Of a DNA stretch of 36,691 nt, positions 1-6,657 are shown in pieces. Source of the stretch: JACOUT01 sp964580865 (lineage in GTDB: Bacteria > Myxococcota > UBA727 > VGSZ01); contig CAZONM010000006.1 of assembly GCA_964580865.1 (NCBI GenBank), positions 1 through 36,691 of the forward strand, read 5' to 3'. The notes beneath the pieces are model-generated. The model made no database searches. It had not been told where the DNA came from and saw only the letters and a list, made by a program, of their open reading frames with translations. Made by a program: the position numbers and the translations under genes. Numbering within the stretch: the stretch's first letter is position 1; the number at the start of each line of letters is the position of its first letter.

Positions 1-2
1 GT

Positions 3-200
3 CGCGGGCGGGGTGGCGAGCGCGACCGTGCGCGCGGCAGCCAGCGCGGCGGCGCGCCACCGGGCCCCAGCGAGCGCCCGCGCATCCGGGGCCCCGAGGA
101 TCTGCGGCGGATGTTCGACGAGAAGCGCGGCGGCCCGCGCGATCAGCGCGGCGGCAAGGGCGGCAAGCGCAGCAAACGAGGAAAGCCTACGGGCCGGTGA
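3..200 (+). CDS. C-terminal end of an Arg/Gly-rich protein (partial)
   Basis: This is the 3' end of a gene that begins before the window; the frame is open from base 3 to a TGA at 198-200. The visible 65 residues are almost entirely Arg, Gly, Lys, Pro and Asp, ending in a basic tail (KRSKRGKPTGR). Such disordered RGG-like tails are common on bacterial RNA-binding proteins, for example DEAD-box helicases and rRNA pseudouridine synthases, but the catalytic part is outside the window and I do not assign a family. It runs convergently into the next gene with a 14-base overlap of coding ends. Confidence 0.6.
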   Translation, partial: RGRGGERDRARGSQRGGAPPGPSERPRIRGPEDLRRMFDEKRGGPRDQRGGKGGKRSKRGKPTGR

Positions 201-759
201 TCTCGGCGGCCCAGTCGAGCTCGCCACCCCGGTCGCTCGGCGCCATCACCGCGCGCTCGTCGTCACCGGCGGCGCGCTCGAGCAGATCGACGGCGAGCTG
301 CGCGTCCACCGACGCCGCGAAGCCCGCACGCAGGCCGTCGAGCAGCGCGTCGAGCAGCACGGTGACGTCGGACAGCTCCACGCACAAGGGCGCGTAGCGC
401 ATGGAGCAGCCGGTGCGGTGCATGACCGCGCGCAACATCAGGTGCAGGGCGGCGCGGCCCTCGGGCCACACGGCGTCGAAGCGCCACGCCAGGCGCTCGG
501 GGACCGCGCGCACGCGCTCTTGATCGTTGGTGCTGCGAGCCAACGGCGCCAGGTGCGCCCAGCGGCGCATGATGACCTCGAGGAGGGCGCGCTGCTCCTG
601 CACGTACTGCGCGCCGAACATGTCGAGCACGAACGACACCGCGTCTTCGGCGCTGTCCTCGCCCTGCGCGCGCGCCGCCTGCTCGGCGAGCTCGGGCACG
701 AACGCGACCACGTCCTTCAGATCGAGGCTGCTCTCATGGCCGTGAAACGAGTACCGCAT
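187..759 (-). CDS. hypothetical protein, 190 aa, downstream of nuoD
   Basis: I do not recognise this protein. It is predicted to be soluble and largely helical, with no signal peptide or membrane segment, and is acidic overall. It starts with MRYSFHGHESS and has a Trp/Arg-rich stretch near the middle. It lies 108 bases after the nuoD stop on the same strand, so it may be the distal gene of that transcript. No strong Shine-Dalgarno is visible before the ATG at 759. Codon use matches its neighbours, and the frame opposite it gives only a low-complexity Ala/Arg translation, which supports this strand. A complex I role is suggested only by position. Confidence 0.7.
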   Translation of the reverse strand: MRYSFHGHESSLDLKDVVAFVPELAEQAARAQGEDSAEDAVSFVLDMFGAQYVQEQRALLEVIMRRWAHLAPLARSTNDQERVRAVPERLAWRFDAVWPEGRAALHLMLRAVMHRTGCSMRYAPLCVELSDVTVLLDALLDGLRAGFAASVDAQLAVDLLERAAGDDERAVMAPSDRGGELDWAAEITGP

Positions 760-867
760 GGCAGGCCCATGGTGCCGTCACGCCGGCCCGCGCGACATCG
801 GAAATCGGGAGGGTGTGCGGCGCCCGTCACCCACGACGCGCACCCGCTCGTCCGTGGACCCCAAGCC

Positions 868-2067
868 CTACCGGTCGACGTCGCCCATGACGGGATCGAT
901 GCTGGCGATGATGGCCACCAGGTCGGCCACCAGCTGCCCCTTGGCCATGAGCTCGATGGCCTGCAGGTTGGCGAAGCTCGGCGTGCGCGCGCGCACGCGC
1001 ACGGGCTTGCCCGTGCCGTCGCTCACCACCAGGAACCCAAGCTCGCCGCGCGGGCTCTCCACCGGGCAGTAGGCCTGCCCCGCGGGCGGCCGCATGCCCT
1101 CGGTGAAGAGCTTGAAGTGGTGGATGAGCGACTCCATCGACGTCGCCAGCTCGGCCTTGGGCGGCGGCATCACCTTGCGATCGGCGGTCTTCACGGGGCC
1201 GGTGACGCGGGCCAAGAGCTTGAGCGCCTGGTCGCAGATCTTGACGCTCTCGCGCAGCTCGCCCACGCGCACCTTGTAGCGCGCGTAGCAGTCGGCCGCG
1301 TCGTCGGTGACGACCTTGAAGTCGAAGCGCTCGTAGCCCGAGTACGGGTGCACCTTGCGCAGGTCGTGGGCCACGCCGGCGGCGCGCAGCAGCGGCCCCG
1401 ACACGCCCAGGCGGATGGCGTCGTCGGCCTTGAGCGGGCCGATGCCGATGGTGCGCTCGCGGAAGAACGGGTTGTCGGTGACGATGCCCTCGTACTCGTC
1501 GATGTGCCTCGGCATCTCGTCGACGAAGGCGCGGGCGTTCTTGAGCCAGCCCTCGTCCATGTCCCAGGCCAGGCCGCCCGGGCGGATGTAGCTCGACATC
1601 ATGCGCTGGCCGGTGAGCTCCTCGAACAGCGCCAGGACCTTCTCGCGCTCGCGCAGGCAGTAGAGGAACACCGACGTGACGCCGAGGTCGATGGAGCCCG
1701 AGCCGATGGACACCAGGTGGCTGTTGATGCGCGTCAGCTCGGCGAGCAGCACGCGGCCGAGCTGCGCGCGCTCGGGGATGTCGCAGCCGAACAGCTGCTC
1801 GACCGACAGCGAGTACGCCAGGTTGTTCCCGAGCGGGTTCAGGTAGTCCATGCGGTCCGTGATGGTCACGGCCTGGACGTACGTGAGCTGCTCGATGGTC
1901 TTCTCCATCCCCGTGTGCAGGTAGCCGATCACCGGATTGCACGAGCGCACGATCTCGCCGTCGAGCTCGAGCTCGAGCCGCAGCACCCCGTGCGTCGACG
2001 GGTGCTGCGGGCCCATGTTGACCTTCAACAGCTCGCCGTCGCCGGCGTCGATGGACGCGTCGCTCAT
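868..2067 (-). CDS. nuoD: NADH-quinone oxidoreductase subunit D
   Basis: NuoD is the 49-kDa-type subunit of the peripheral arm of respiratory complex I. It helps form the quinone pocket next to the N2 cluster carried by NuoB. The 399-residue length is normal for an unfused NuoD. Family landmarks are clear: the N-terminal NMGPQHPSTHGVLR with the quinone-site His, the GYLHTGMEK stretch, MDYLNPLGNN, SPRGELGFL, and the typical C-terminal DPVMGDVDR. It is on the same strand as nuoABC but not contiguous with them. An FHA gene on the other strand, a membrane-protein gene and a strong terminator hairpin lie between, so it probably has its own promoter. The Shine-Dalgarno before the ATG is weak. Confidence 0.97.
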   Translation of the reverse strand: MSDASIDAGDGELLKVNMGPQHPSTHGVLRLELELDGEIVRSCNPVIGYLHTGMEKTIEQLTYVQAVTITDRMDYLNPLGNNLAYSLSVEQLFGCDIPERAQLGRVLLAELTRINSHLVSIGSGSIDLGVTSVFLYCLREREKVLALFEELTGQRMMSSYIRPGGLAWDMDEGWLKNARAFVDEMPRHIDEYEGIVTDNPFFRERTIGIGPLKADDAIRLGVSGPLLRAAGVAHDLRKVHPYSGYERFDFKVVTDDAADCYARYKVRVGELRESVKICDQALKLLARVTGPVKTADRKVMPPPKAELATSMESLIHHFKLFTEGMRPPAGQAYCPVESPRGELGFLVVSDGTGKPVRVRARTPSFANLQAIELMAKGQLVADLVAIIASIDPVMGDVDR

Positions 2068-2114
2068 GGTGCTCGTCTGCCCGATCGGTCGCTGGACCTC
2101 AAGGCGCGCACACG

Positions 2115-2138
2115 AAAAAGCCCCCGTCGCCGGGGGCT
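2115..2138 (-). terminator. Rho-independent terminator upstream of nuoD
   Basis: On the minus strand an 8-bp perfect GC stem (AGCCCCCG/CGGGGGCT) with a 4-base loop is followed by a run of T. On the plus strand these are stem arms at 2119-2126 and 2131-2138, preceded by A at 2115-2119. It lies 20 bases after the stop of the 128-aa membrane-protein gene and about 50 bases before the nuoD start, so it should uncouple nuoD from that gene. Confidence 0.8.
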
Positions 2139-2157
2139 GCGCAGCCCTGCGCCCGCC

Positions 2158-2544
2158 TCACACGGTGAGCGCGTTGGTCTCGACGGCGGGCTTGGGGCCC
2201 TCCACCGTCTGCGGCAGCATGGTCTCGTTCGAGAGCGCGCCCGCAGTCCACGCCGGCTTGGCCGCCTGAGGCGCGGCGTCGCTCTGCGCGGCCACGGGGA
2301 AGTTCGGCAGGCGCACGGGCACGCCGGTGCCCGCATCCACCGGGGCCGGGGCCTCGCTCATGACGTCCCAGCGACGCAGCGCCAGGACCATGGCCACCAC
2401 CAGGCCCGCGAAAACCGTCAGCCCGACCGGCAAGAACAGGCCCGACACCTCGGTCATCCCCATGGCGCCAAGGCCGAAGAGCGCGCCGATGAGCGCGCAA
2501 TACAGGCCAAAGCGGTCCGACTTCTGGTTGCCATAGATCTTCAT
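2158..2544 (-). CDS. small two-helix membrane protein, 128 aa
   Basis: No family recognised. Residues about 12-31 and 33-56 form two hydrophobic helices with a short connector. After RRWDVMSEAP comes a roughly 65-residue Pro/Ala-rich tail without predicted structure. The ATG has a good Shine-Dalgarno (GGAG, 7 bases upstream) and the gene ends in a Rho-independent terminator, so it appears to be a single-gene unit. It sits between nuoC and nuoD on their strand. That position might suggest an accessory complex I or respiratory protein, but its own promoter-like sequence and terminator argue for independent expression. The start is divergent from the FHA gene. Confidence 0.8.
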   Translation of the reverse strand: MKIYGNQKSDRFGLYCALIGALFGLGAMGMTEVSGLFLPVGLTVFAGLVVAMVLALRRWDVMSEAPAPVDAGTGVPVRLPNFPVAAQSDAAPQAAKPAWTAGALSNETMLPQTVEGPKPAVETNALTV

Positions 2545-2576
2545 GTGTGACTCCGGTCAAAAGACTGTGAGCGGAT

Positions 2577-2605
2577 ATCCTACCTCCACCCCGATCCGCG
2601 CGCAA
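2577..2605 (-). promoter_or_regulatory. possible sigma-70-type promoter of the 128-aa membrane protein
   Basis: Read on the minus strand, TTGCGC (2605-2600) and TAGGAT (2582-2577) are 17 bases apart, ending 32 bases before the ATG at 2544. The matches to consensus are only 3/6 and 4/6, so this is a weak prediction supported mainly by spacing and position. Confidence 0.3.
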
Positions 2606-2675
2606 GCGATGGACAGGTGCGGCGCGCTTTTGCGCCGGCACGGCATCGGGGCGAGACTGCTCCCCCGAGGTGTCC

Positions 2676-3224
2676 ATGGGATTCGGCAACGGCGCGCCCG
2701 GTGAGGCCTACCGCCTCATCGACGTGTCACGCGCGTCGGCGTTGGCGCGCTGGTTCTTGGTGTTGCGCCCGCGCCCGTCAGGCGCCGCGGCGCCGGTGGC
2801 CATGCCCGAGCGCGATCCGGACTTCGAGGACCCCACCAACAGCCTCGACACGCACCTGCGGCGCACGCCCAGCGGCAGCTTCATCGGCGTCACCAGCGAC
2901 CCGCGCTTCGTCTTCCGGGTCAAGCGCGCGCCGCGCTCGCGCTTCGACTTCGTCTCGGTGGGCCGAAACGACGGCAACGACGTGGTGCTGCCCGACCCCA
3001 GCGTGTCGCGCTTCCACGCCTTCCTGCGCGAGCTGCCCGACGGCGGGCTCGTGGTGCAGGACGTGCGGTCGGCCAACGGCACCTTCGTGGCCGGGCAGCC
3101 GGTGCCCAAGCAGGGCGAGGGCGCGCCGCTACCGGTGCGCTCGGGCGACGCCATCCGCTTCGGCGACATCCACGGCGTCGTCGTCGACGCCGCCGGCCTC
3201 GCGAGCCTCGCCAAGGCCCTGTAG
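2676..3224 (+). CDS. FHA-domain protein
   Basis: A 182-residue cytoplasmic protein with one forkhead-associated domain at about residues 80-170. FHA domains bind phosphothreonine peptides, usually made by Ser/Thr kinases. The domain shows the expected landmarks: GR at 97-98, SRFH at 111-114 (the Ser and His of the phosphopeptide pocket) and NGT at 134-136. The first 75 residues have no recognised domain. I place the start at the ATG at 2676 because CGAGG lies 5 bases upstream; an in-frame GTG two codons earlier (2670) is possible. It is transcribed against the nuo genes and converges on nuoC with a 38-base gap. It is not linked here to a kinase gene; the nearest lies at 27067. Confidence 0.92.
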   Translation: MGFGNGAPGEAYRLIDVSRASALARWFLVLRPRPSGAAAPVAMPERDPDFEDPTNSLDTHLRRTPSGSFIGVTSDPRFVFRVKRAPRSRFDFVSVGRNDGNDVVLPDPSVSRFHAFLRELPDGGLVVQDVRSANGTFVAGQPVPKQGEGAPLPVRSGDAIRFGDIHGVVVDAAGLASLAKAL

Positions 3225-3262
3225 GCACGCCAGCGCAGCGGCGCGATCGGGCGAGCCGCTCG

Positions 3263-3787
3263 TCAGGTCCGAAACTGCGCGCGCGTGACGGTGAAGTCCG
3301 CGGGCTCGCGCGGTTGCGGCGCGTCGCGCCGCAGCGGGTGGCCCTGCCACCCTTCGGGGAGCAGGATGCGCGTCAGGCTCGGGTGCCCGTCGAACACCAC
3401 GCCGAAGAGATCGAAGACCTCGCGCTCGAAGTTGTGCGCCGCCGCGAACACCGGCGTCACCGACGGCAGCGTGCCCGCGGTGCGCGCCTTGAGGCGCGCC
3501 CAGCGCCGCTCGCTCATGGAGTACACCACCAGCTGCACCTCGAAGCGCGGGCCGCTCTCGGCGGGGCGCTCGGGGTCATCGACGCAGGTGAGGTCGACGA
3601 AGCGCGTGAAGCCCGCGTGATCGCGCAGCCAGCGCGCGGCGTCGGCGAAGCGCTCGGGCGGCACCAGCACGGTCTCGTGACCGTCGCGCACGGTGTCGAC
3701 GACGCGGGTGGGGACGAAGGCGCTGGCCTCGGCCACGTGCGCGCGCATGCGCTCGGCGAGTGAGGAGCCCGTGGCGTCGTGGCTCAT
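3263..3787 (-). CDS. nuoC: NADH-quinone oxidoreductase subunit C
   Basis: NuoC is the 30-kDa-type subunit of the complex I peripheral arm, holding NuoD and NuoB together. The protein has 174 residues and is not fused to NuoD as it is in enterobacteria. The family signature is present near the C-terminus: EREVFDLFGVVFDGHP, then RILLPEGWQGHPLRRD. The ATG overlaps the nuoB stop as ATGA, so the two are translationally coupled. The open frame extends far upstream, but that part is antisense-type Ala/Arg/His translation overlapping nuoB and is rejected. It is the last gene of the nuoABC unit; the next gene downstream is on the opposite strand. Confidence 0.96.
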   Translation of the reverse strand: MSHDATGSSLAERMRAHVAEASAFVPTRVVDTVRDGHETVLVPPERFADAARWLRDHAGFTRFVDLTCVDDPERPAESGPRFEVQLVVYSMSERRWARLKARTAGTLPSVTPVFAAAHNFEREVFDLFGVVFDGHPSLTRILLPEGWQGHPLRRDAPQPREPADFTVTRAQFRT

Positions 3788-4413
3788 GACTTGCCTCCCT
3801 CGGGCAGCGCGCCGTCGTCGCCGATGAGCGCGTCCTTGGCGCCGCCCTTCTCGTACTCCGAGTAGAAGATCGGGCTCTCGGGGCGCGGGTCGCGGTAGGT
3901 GCCCTTCTGCTTGCGGCCGTGGCCGGCCAAGACGCGCTCGCGCAGCTTGAGGATGCCGTCGAGCAGCGCCTCGGGGCGGGGCGGGCAGCCGGGCACGTAC
4001 AGGTCCACGGGGACGATGCGATCGACGCCCTGGATGACGGCGTAGTTGCGGAACACGCCGCCGCACGCCGCGCAGTCGCCCATGGCGATGACCCACTTCG
4101 GGTCGGGCATCTGGTCGTAGACCTCGCGCAAGACGGGCACCATCTTCTGCGACACGCGCCCGCTCACGATCATCAGGTCGGCCTGGCGCGGCGAGGCGCG
4201 GAACAGCTCGCTGCCGAAGCGCGAGATGTCGAACTTGGAGCCGCCCGTCGACATCATCTCGATGGCGCAGCACGCGAGGCCGAAGCTGGCCGGCCAGATC
4301 GAGCTCTCGCGCCCCCAGTCGACGAGCTTGGTGAGCAGCCACTCGGGCGTGCCCTTCTTGTCGGCGCCGGCGCCTGCGCCGATGACCGGGAGGATGCGCT
4401 TCATCAGGGCCAC
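3784..4413 (-). CDS. nuoB: NADH-quinone oxidoreductase subunit B
   Basis: NuoB (PSST-type subunit) carries the terminal [4Fe-4S] cluster N2 that passes electrons to quinone. The four cluster ligands are visible: adjacent Cys48-Cys49 (LACCAIEMM), Cys114 (GDCAACGG) and Cys143 (PGCPPRPE). Their spacing is the same as in E. coli NuoB. At 209 residues it has a C-terminal extension of about 40 residues after the conserved core, rich in Lys, Gly and Asp. The start lies 6 bases after the nuoA stop and the stop overlaps the nuoC start, so it is the middle gene of a tight nuoABC operon. Confidence 0.97.
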   Translation of the reverse strand: MALMKRILPVIGAGAGADKKGTPEWLLTKLVDWGRESSIWPASFGLACCAIEMMSTGGSKFDISRFGSELFRASPRQADLMIVSGRVSQKMVPVLREVYDQMPDPKWVIAMGDCAACGGVFRNYAVIQGVDRIVPVDLYVPGCPPRPEALLDGILKLRERVLAGHGRKQKGTYRDPRPESPIFYSEYEKGGAKDALIGDDGALPEGGKS

Positions 4414-4419
4414 CTCACT

Positions 4420-4773
4420 TCAATGCCAACGGAGCGCGCCGCGGCCGCGCGCGTAGATCCAGCCGACGCCGAGCACGGCGAAGAACGAGCCCATGGCCGC
4501 GATGCCCTCCCAGCCCAGATCACGGATCTGGACGGCCCACGGGTAGAAGAACAGGCCCTCGACGTCGAACACCAGGAACAGCATGGCGACCAGCGCGAAG
4601 CGCACGGGCCAGCGCGCCTGCGTGGGGTGCGCCTCGGACACGCCGCACTCGTAGGGCCGCTCCTTGGCGGGCGTGGGCTTCTTCGGCGACAGGCGGCCGG
4701 CGAGCAGCGTGAAGGTGCCCGCCAGACCGGCGGCGATGGCGAGCCACAGAGCGAGCATCCCGACGCCGGACAT
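4420..4773 (-). CDS. nuoA: NADH-quinone oxidoreductase subunit A
   Basis: NuoA is a small membrane subunit at the junction of the peripheral and membrane arms of complex I. The 117 residues contain three membrane helices (about 6-26, 58-77 and 90-108). The conserved PYECG motif lies in the loop after helix 1 and the acidic FDVE motif at the end of helix 2. The ATG has a GAGAGG Shine-Dalgarno 6 bases upstream. It is the first gene of the nuoABC unit, so the promoter should be in the 94-base divergent gap shared with mogA. Confidence 0.95.
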   Translation of the reverse strand: MSGVGMLALWLAIAAGLAGTFTLLAGRLSPKKPTPAKERPYECGVSEAHPTQARWPVRFALVAMLFLVFDVEGLFFYPWAVQIRDLGWEGIAAMGSFFAVLGVGWIYARGRGALRWH

Positions 4774-4867
4774 GCGGACCTCTCACCGGGGGCTAACCGG
4801 ACGCGCGCCGCTACGCAAGCAGGGCGCGCGCGTTCCCGCGAGCGCGCGGGCCTGCTATCTCGCGCCC

Positions 4868-5413
4868 ATGGCGACTCGGATAGGCATCGTCACGACGTCG
4901 GATCGCGCCAGCCGCGGCGAGTACCACGACCAGGGCACGCCGGAGCTCGAGGCCGCGCTGCGCGAGATGATCGCCACGCCGTTCGACGCGGTGTCGCGCC
5001 TCATCCCCGACGAGCGCCAGCTCATCGAGGACACGCTGAAGGAGCTGGTCGACGAGGTCGGCTGCTGCCTGGTGGTGACCACGGGGGGCACCGGCCCCGC
5101 CCGCCGCGACGTCACGGTGGAGGCCACGCTGGCCGTGGGGCACAAGGTCATGCCGGGGTTCGGCGAGCTCATGCGCAAGGTGAGCCTGGAGAAGGTGCCC
5201 ACGGCCATCTTGTCGCGGCAAGAGGCGGTGGTGCGCTACGCCGAGCCCGACGGCGGCGCGCTCATCGTCAACCTGCCGGGCAGCATCAAGGCGATCCGCG
5301 AGTGCCTGCTCGCCGTCATGCCCGCCATCCCCTACTGCATCGACCTCGTGGGCGGGCCGTCCCTCGAGACCCATGAAGCCGTGGTGCGCGCCTTCCGTCC
5401 CAAGCAGAAGTGA
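4868..5413 (+). CDS. mogA: molybdopterin adenylyltransferase (MogA/MoaB family)
   Basis: Proteins of this family adenylylate molybdopterin before molybdenum insertion during molybdenum cofactor synthesis in the cytoplasm. The 181 residues form a single MogA/MoaB domain. The nucleotide/molybdopterin motif TTGGTGPARRDVT starts at residue 71, and the later GGALIVNLPGSIKAIRECL segment is typical. I place the start at the ATG at 4868, giving MATRIGIVTTSD, because the upstream frame is low-complexity. No Shine-Dalgarno is visible; TATCTC lies only 6 bases upstream and could be a -10 element of a leaderless transcript, which is speculative. No molybdoenzyme gene is seen in the window. MogA and MoaB cannot be told apart with certainty. 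Confidence 0.93.
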   Translation: MATRIGIVTTSDRASRGEYHDQGTPELEAALREMIATPFDAVSRLIPDERQLIEDTLKELVDEVGCCLVVTTGGTGPARRDVTVEATLAVGHKVMPGFGELMRKVSLEKVPTAILSRQEAVVRYAEPDGGALIVNLPGSIKAIRECLLAVMPAIPYCIDLVGGPSLETHEAVVRAFRPKQK

Positions 5414-5426
5414 ACTCGGAGCCCCC

Positions 5427-6467
5427 ATGCACGCGCTACCACTGGCCCTGTTGCTCGCGCTCGCGCCGCCCACCACCGAGGACCTGGTGAAGCTCGGCGA
5501 GGGGCTGGCCGGCCGCGGCGACGGCAAGAAGGCCGTCGCGCACCTCGAGAAGGCCCTGGCCGCCGCCGACCTCACCATCGAGCAGCGCGGGCGCGCCGAG
5601 AAGGCCTACGGCCTCGCGCTCCTGCAGCAGAAGAAGCCCGCCGACGCCGCCCTGCACCTGGCCCGCGCCGTCGAGTCGCTGCCGAAGGACGAGAAGGCCT
5701 GGTTGCTCCTCGGCGTGGCCCACGACGGCGCCGAGCAGTACGGAGAGGCCATCGCGGCCTACCAGAGGGGCACGACCGCGCTGCCGAAGTCACCCACGCT
5801 CAAGCACGAGCTCGGCATGGCGCTCTTGCAGGCGGGCAAGAACGACGAGGCCGCCAAGGTGCTGGTAGAGGGCACCAAGCTGGCGCCACAGGACCCCGAG
5901 CTCGCCACCGACGCGGCCTACGCGCTCGTCGTCGTGGGCAAGCACAAGGAGGCCAAGGAGCAGGCGGCGCTGGCCGTGTCGCTGGCGCCCGAGAGCGCCG
6001 ACGCGCTCTTCAATCTCGGCAGCGCCGAGGCCGGGCTCGGCAACGCCAAGGCGGCGCGCGACGCGCTGACGCGCGCCCTGTCCATCGACGACACGCACGT
6101 GCCCGCGCTCTTGCAGCTCGCCCACCTCGACGCCGCCGCCGGCAAGCACCAGGAGGCCGCCAAGGGCTGGCTGCGCGTGGTGCAGGTGGAGCCCGACAAC
6201 GCGCGCGCCAAGGCCGGCCTCGGCATCGCGTTGGCGCGCCTGGGGACCGACGACGCCAAGGCCAAGGGGCTCTTGGAGCAGACCGTCCACGTCGACCCGA
6301 AGAACGCGCAGGCCTTGGCGCTCCTCGGCGACATCGCGGAGCGCGCGGGTGATTTCGACCAGGCCCTCAAGCGCTACGACGCCGTACGCAAGCTCCTGCC
6401 CAACGACGCCGGCGTGAAGGCGCGCATCGAGGAGCTGAAGGCCAAGAAGAGGGCGGCCAAGAAGTAG
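5427..6467 (+). CDS. exported tetratricopeptide-repeat protein
   Basis: A 346-residue protein made almost entirely of TPR units, about eight 34-residue helical hairpins from residue 15 to 340. Units of the type AWLLLGVAHDGAEQYGEAIAAYQRG are clear. TPR arrays are protein-interaction scaffolds. A short hydrophobic start (MHALPLALLLALAPP) looks like a minimal signal peptide, so it probably acts in the periplasm or at the membrane. The C-terminus is Lys-rich (KAKKRAAKK). The start is the ATG at 5427 with GGAG upstream, 13 bases after the mogA stop, so the two may be cotranscribed without an obvious functional link. Confidence 0.9.
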   Translation: MHALPLALLLALAPPTTEDLVKLGEGLAGRGDGKKAVAHLEKALAAADLTIEQRGRAEKAYGLALLQQKKPADAALHLARAVESLPKDEKAWLLLGVAHDGAEQYGEAIAAYQRGTTALPKSPTLKHELGMALLQAGKNDEAAKVLVEGTKLAPQDPELATDAAYALVVVGKHKEAKEQAALAVSLAPESADALFNLGSAEAGLGNAKAARDALTRALSIDDTHVPALLQLAHLDAAAGKHQEAAKGWLRVVQVEPDNARAKAGLGIALARLGTDDAKAKGLLEQTVHVDPKNAQALALLGDIAERAGDFDQALKRYDAVRKLLPNDAGVKARIEELKAKKRAAKK

Positions 6468-6657
6468 CCCGAGGACAGGGCGCGCGACGGCGCTGCCTCG
6501 CACGATCGTGGAATTCCGTGGCGCGCGCGCGCCGCCGCCGCATCCGGCAGCGGGCTGACGGTGCGGGGGCCGCATGCCCTGTGGCGCGCCCCTTGCTCCG
6601 TTCGCTACGCTGCTGATCGCGCTCGGCACGGTCGCCGGGCGCCACCTCGAGGCTGGG

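Noticed and set aside
13..2550. 845-codon open frame on the plus strand
   Set aside because: It is antisense to nuoD and two other genes; its translation is Ala/Arg/His/Val-rich with no family, a common artefact of G/C-rich third positions.
6574..6657. Upstream ATG of the four-heme lipoprotein
   Set aside because: It adds 28 residues before a normal signal peptide; the ATG at 6658 has a Shine-Dalgarno.
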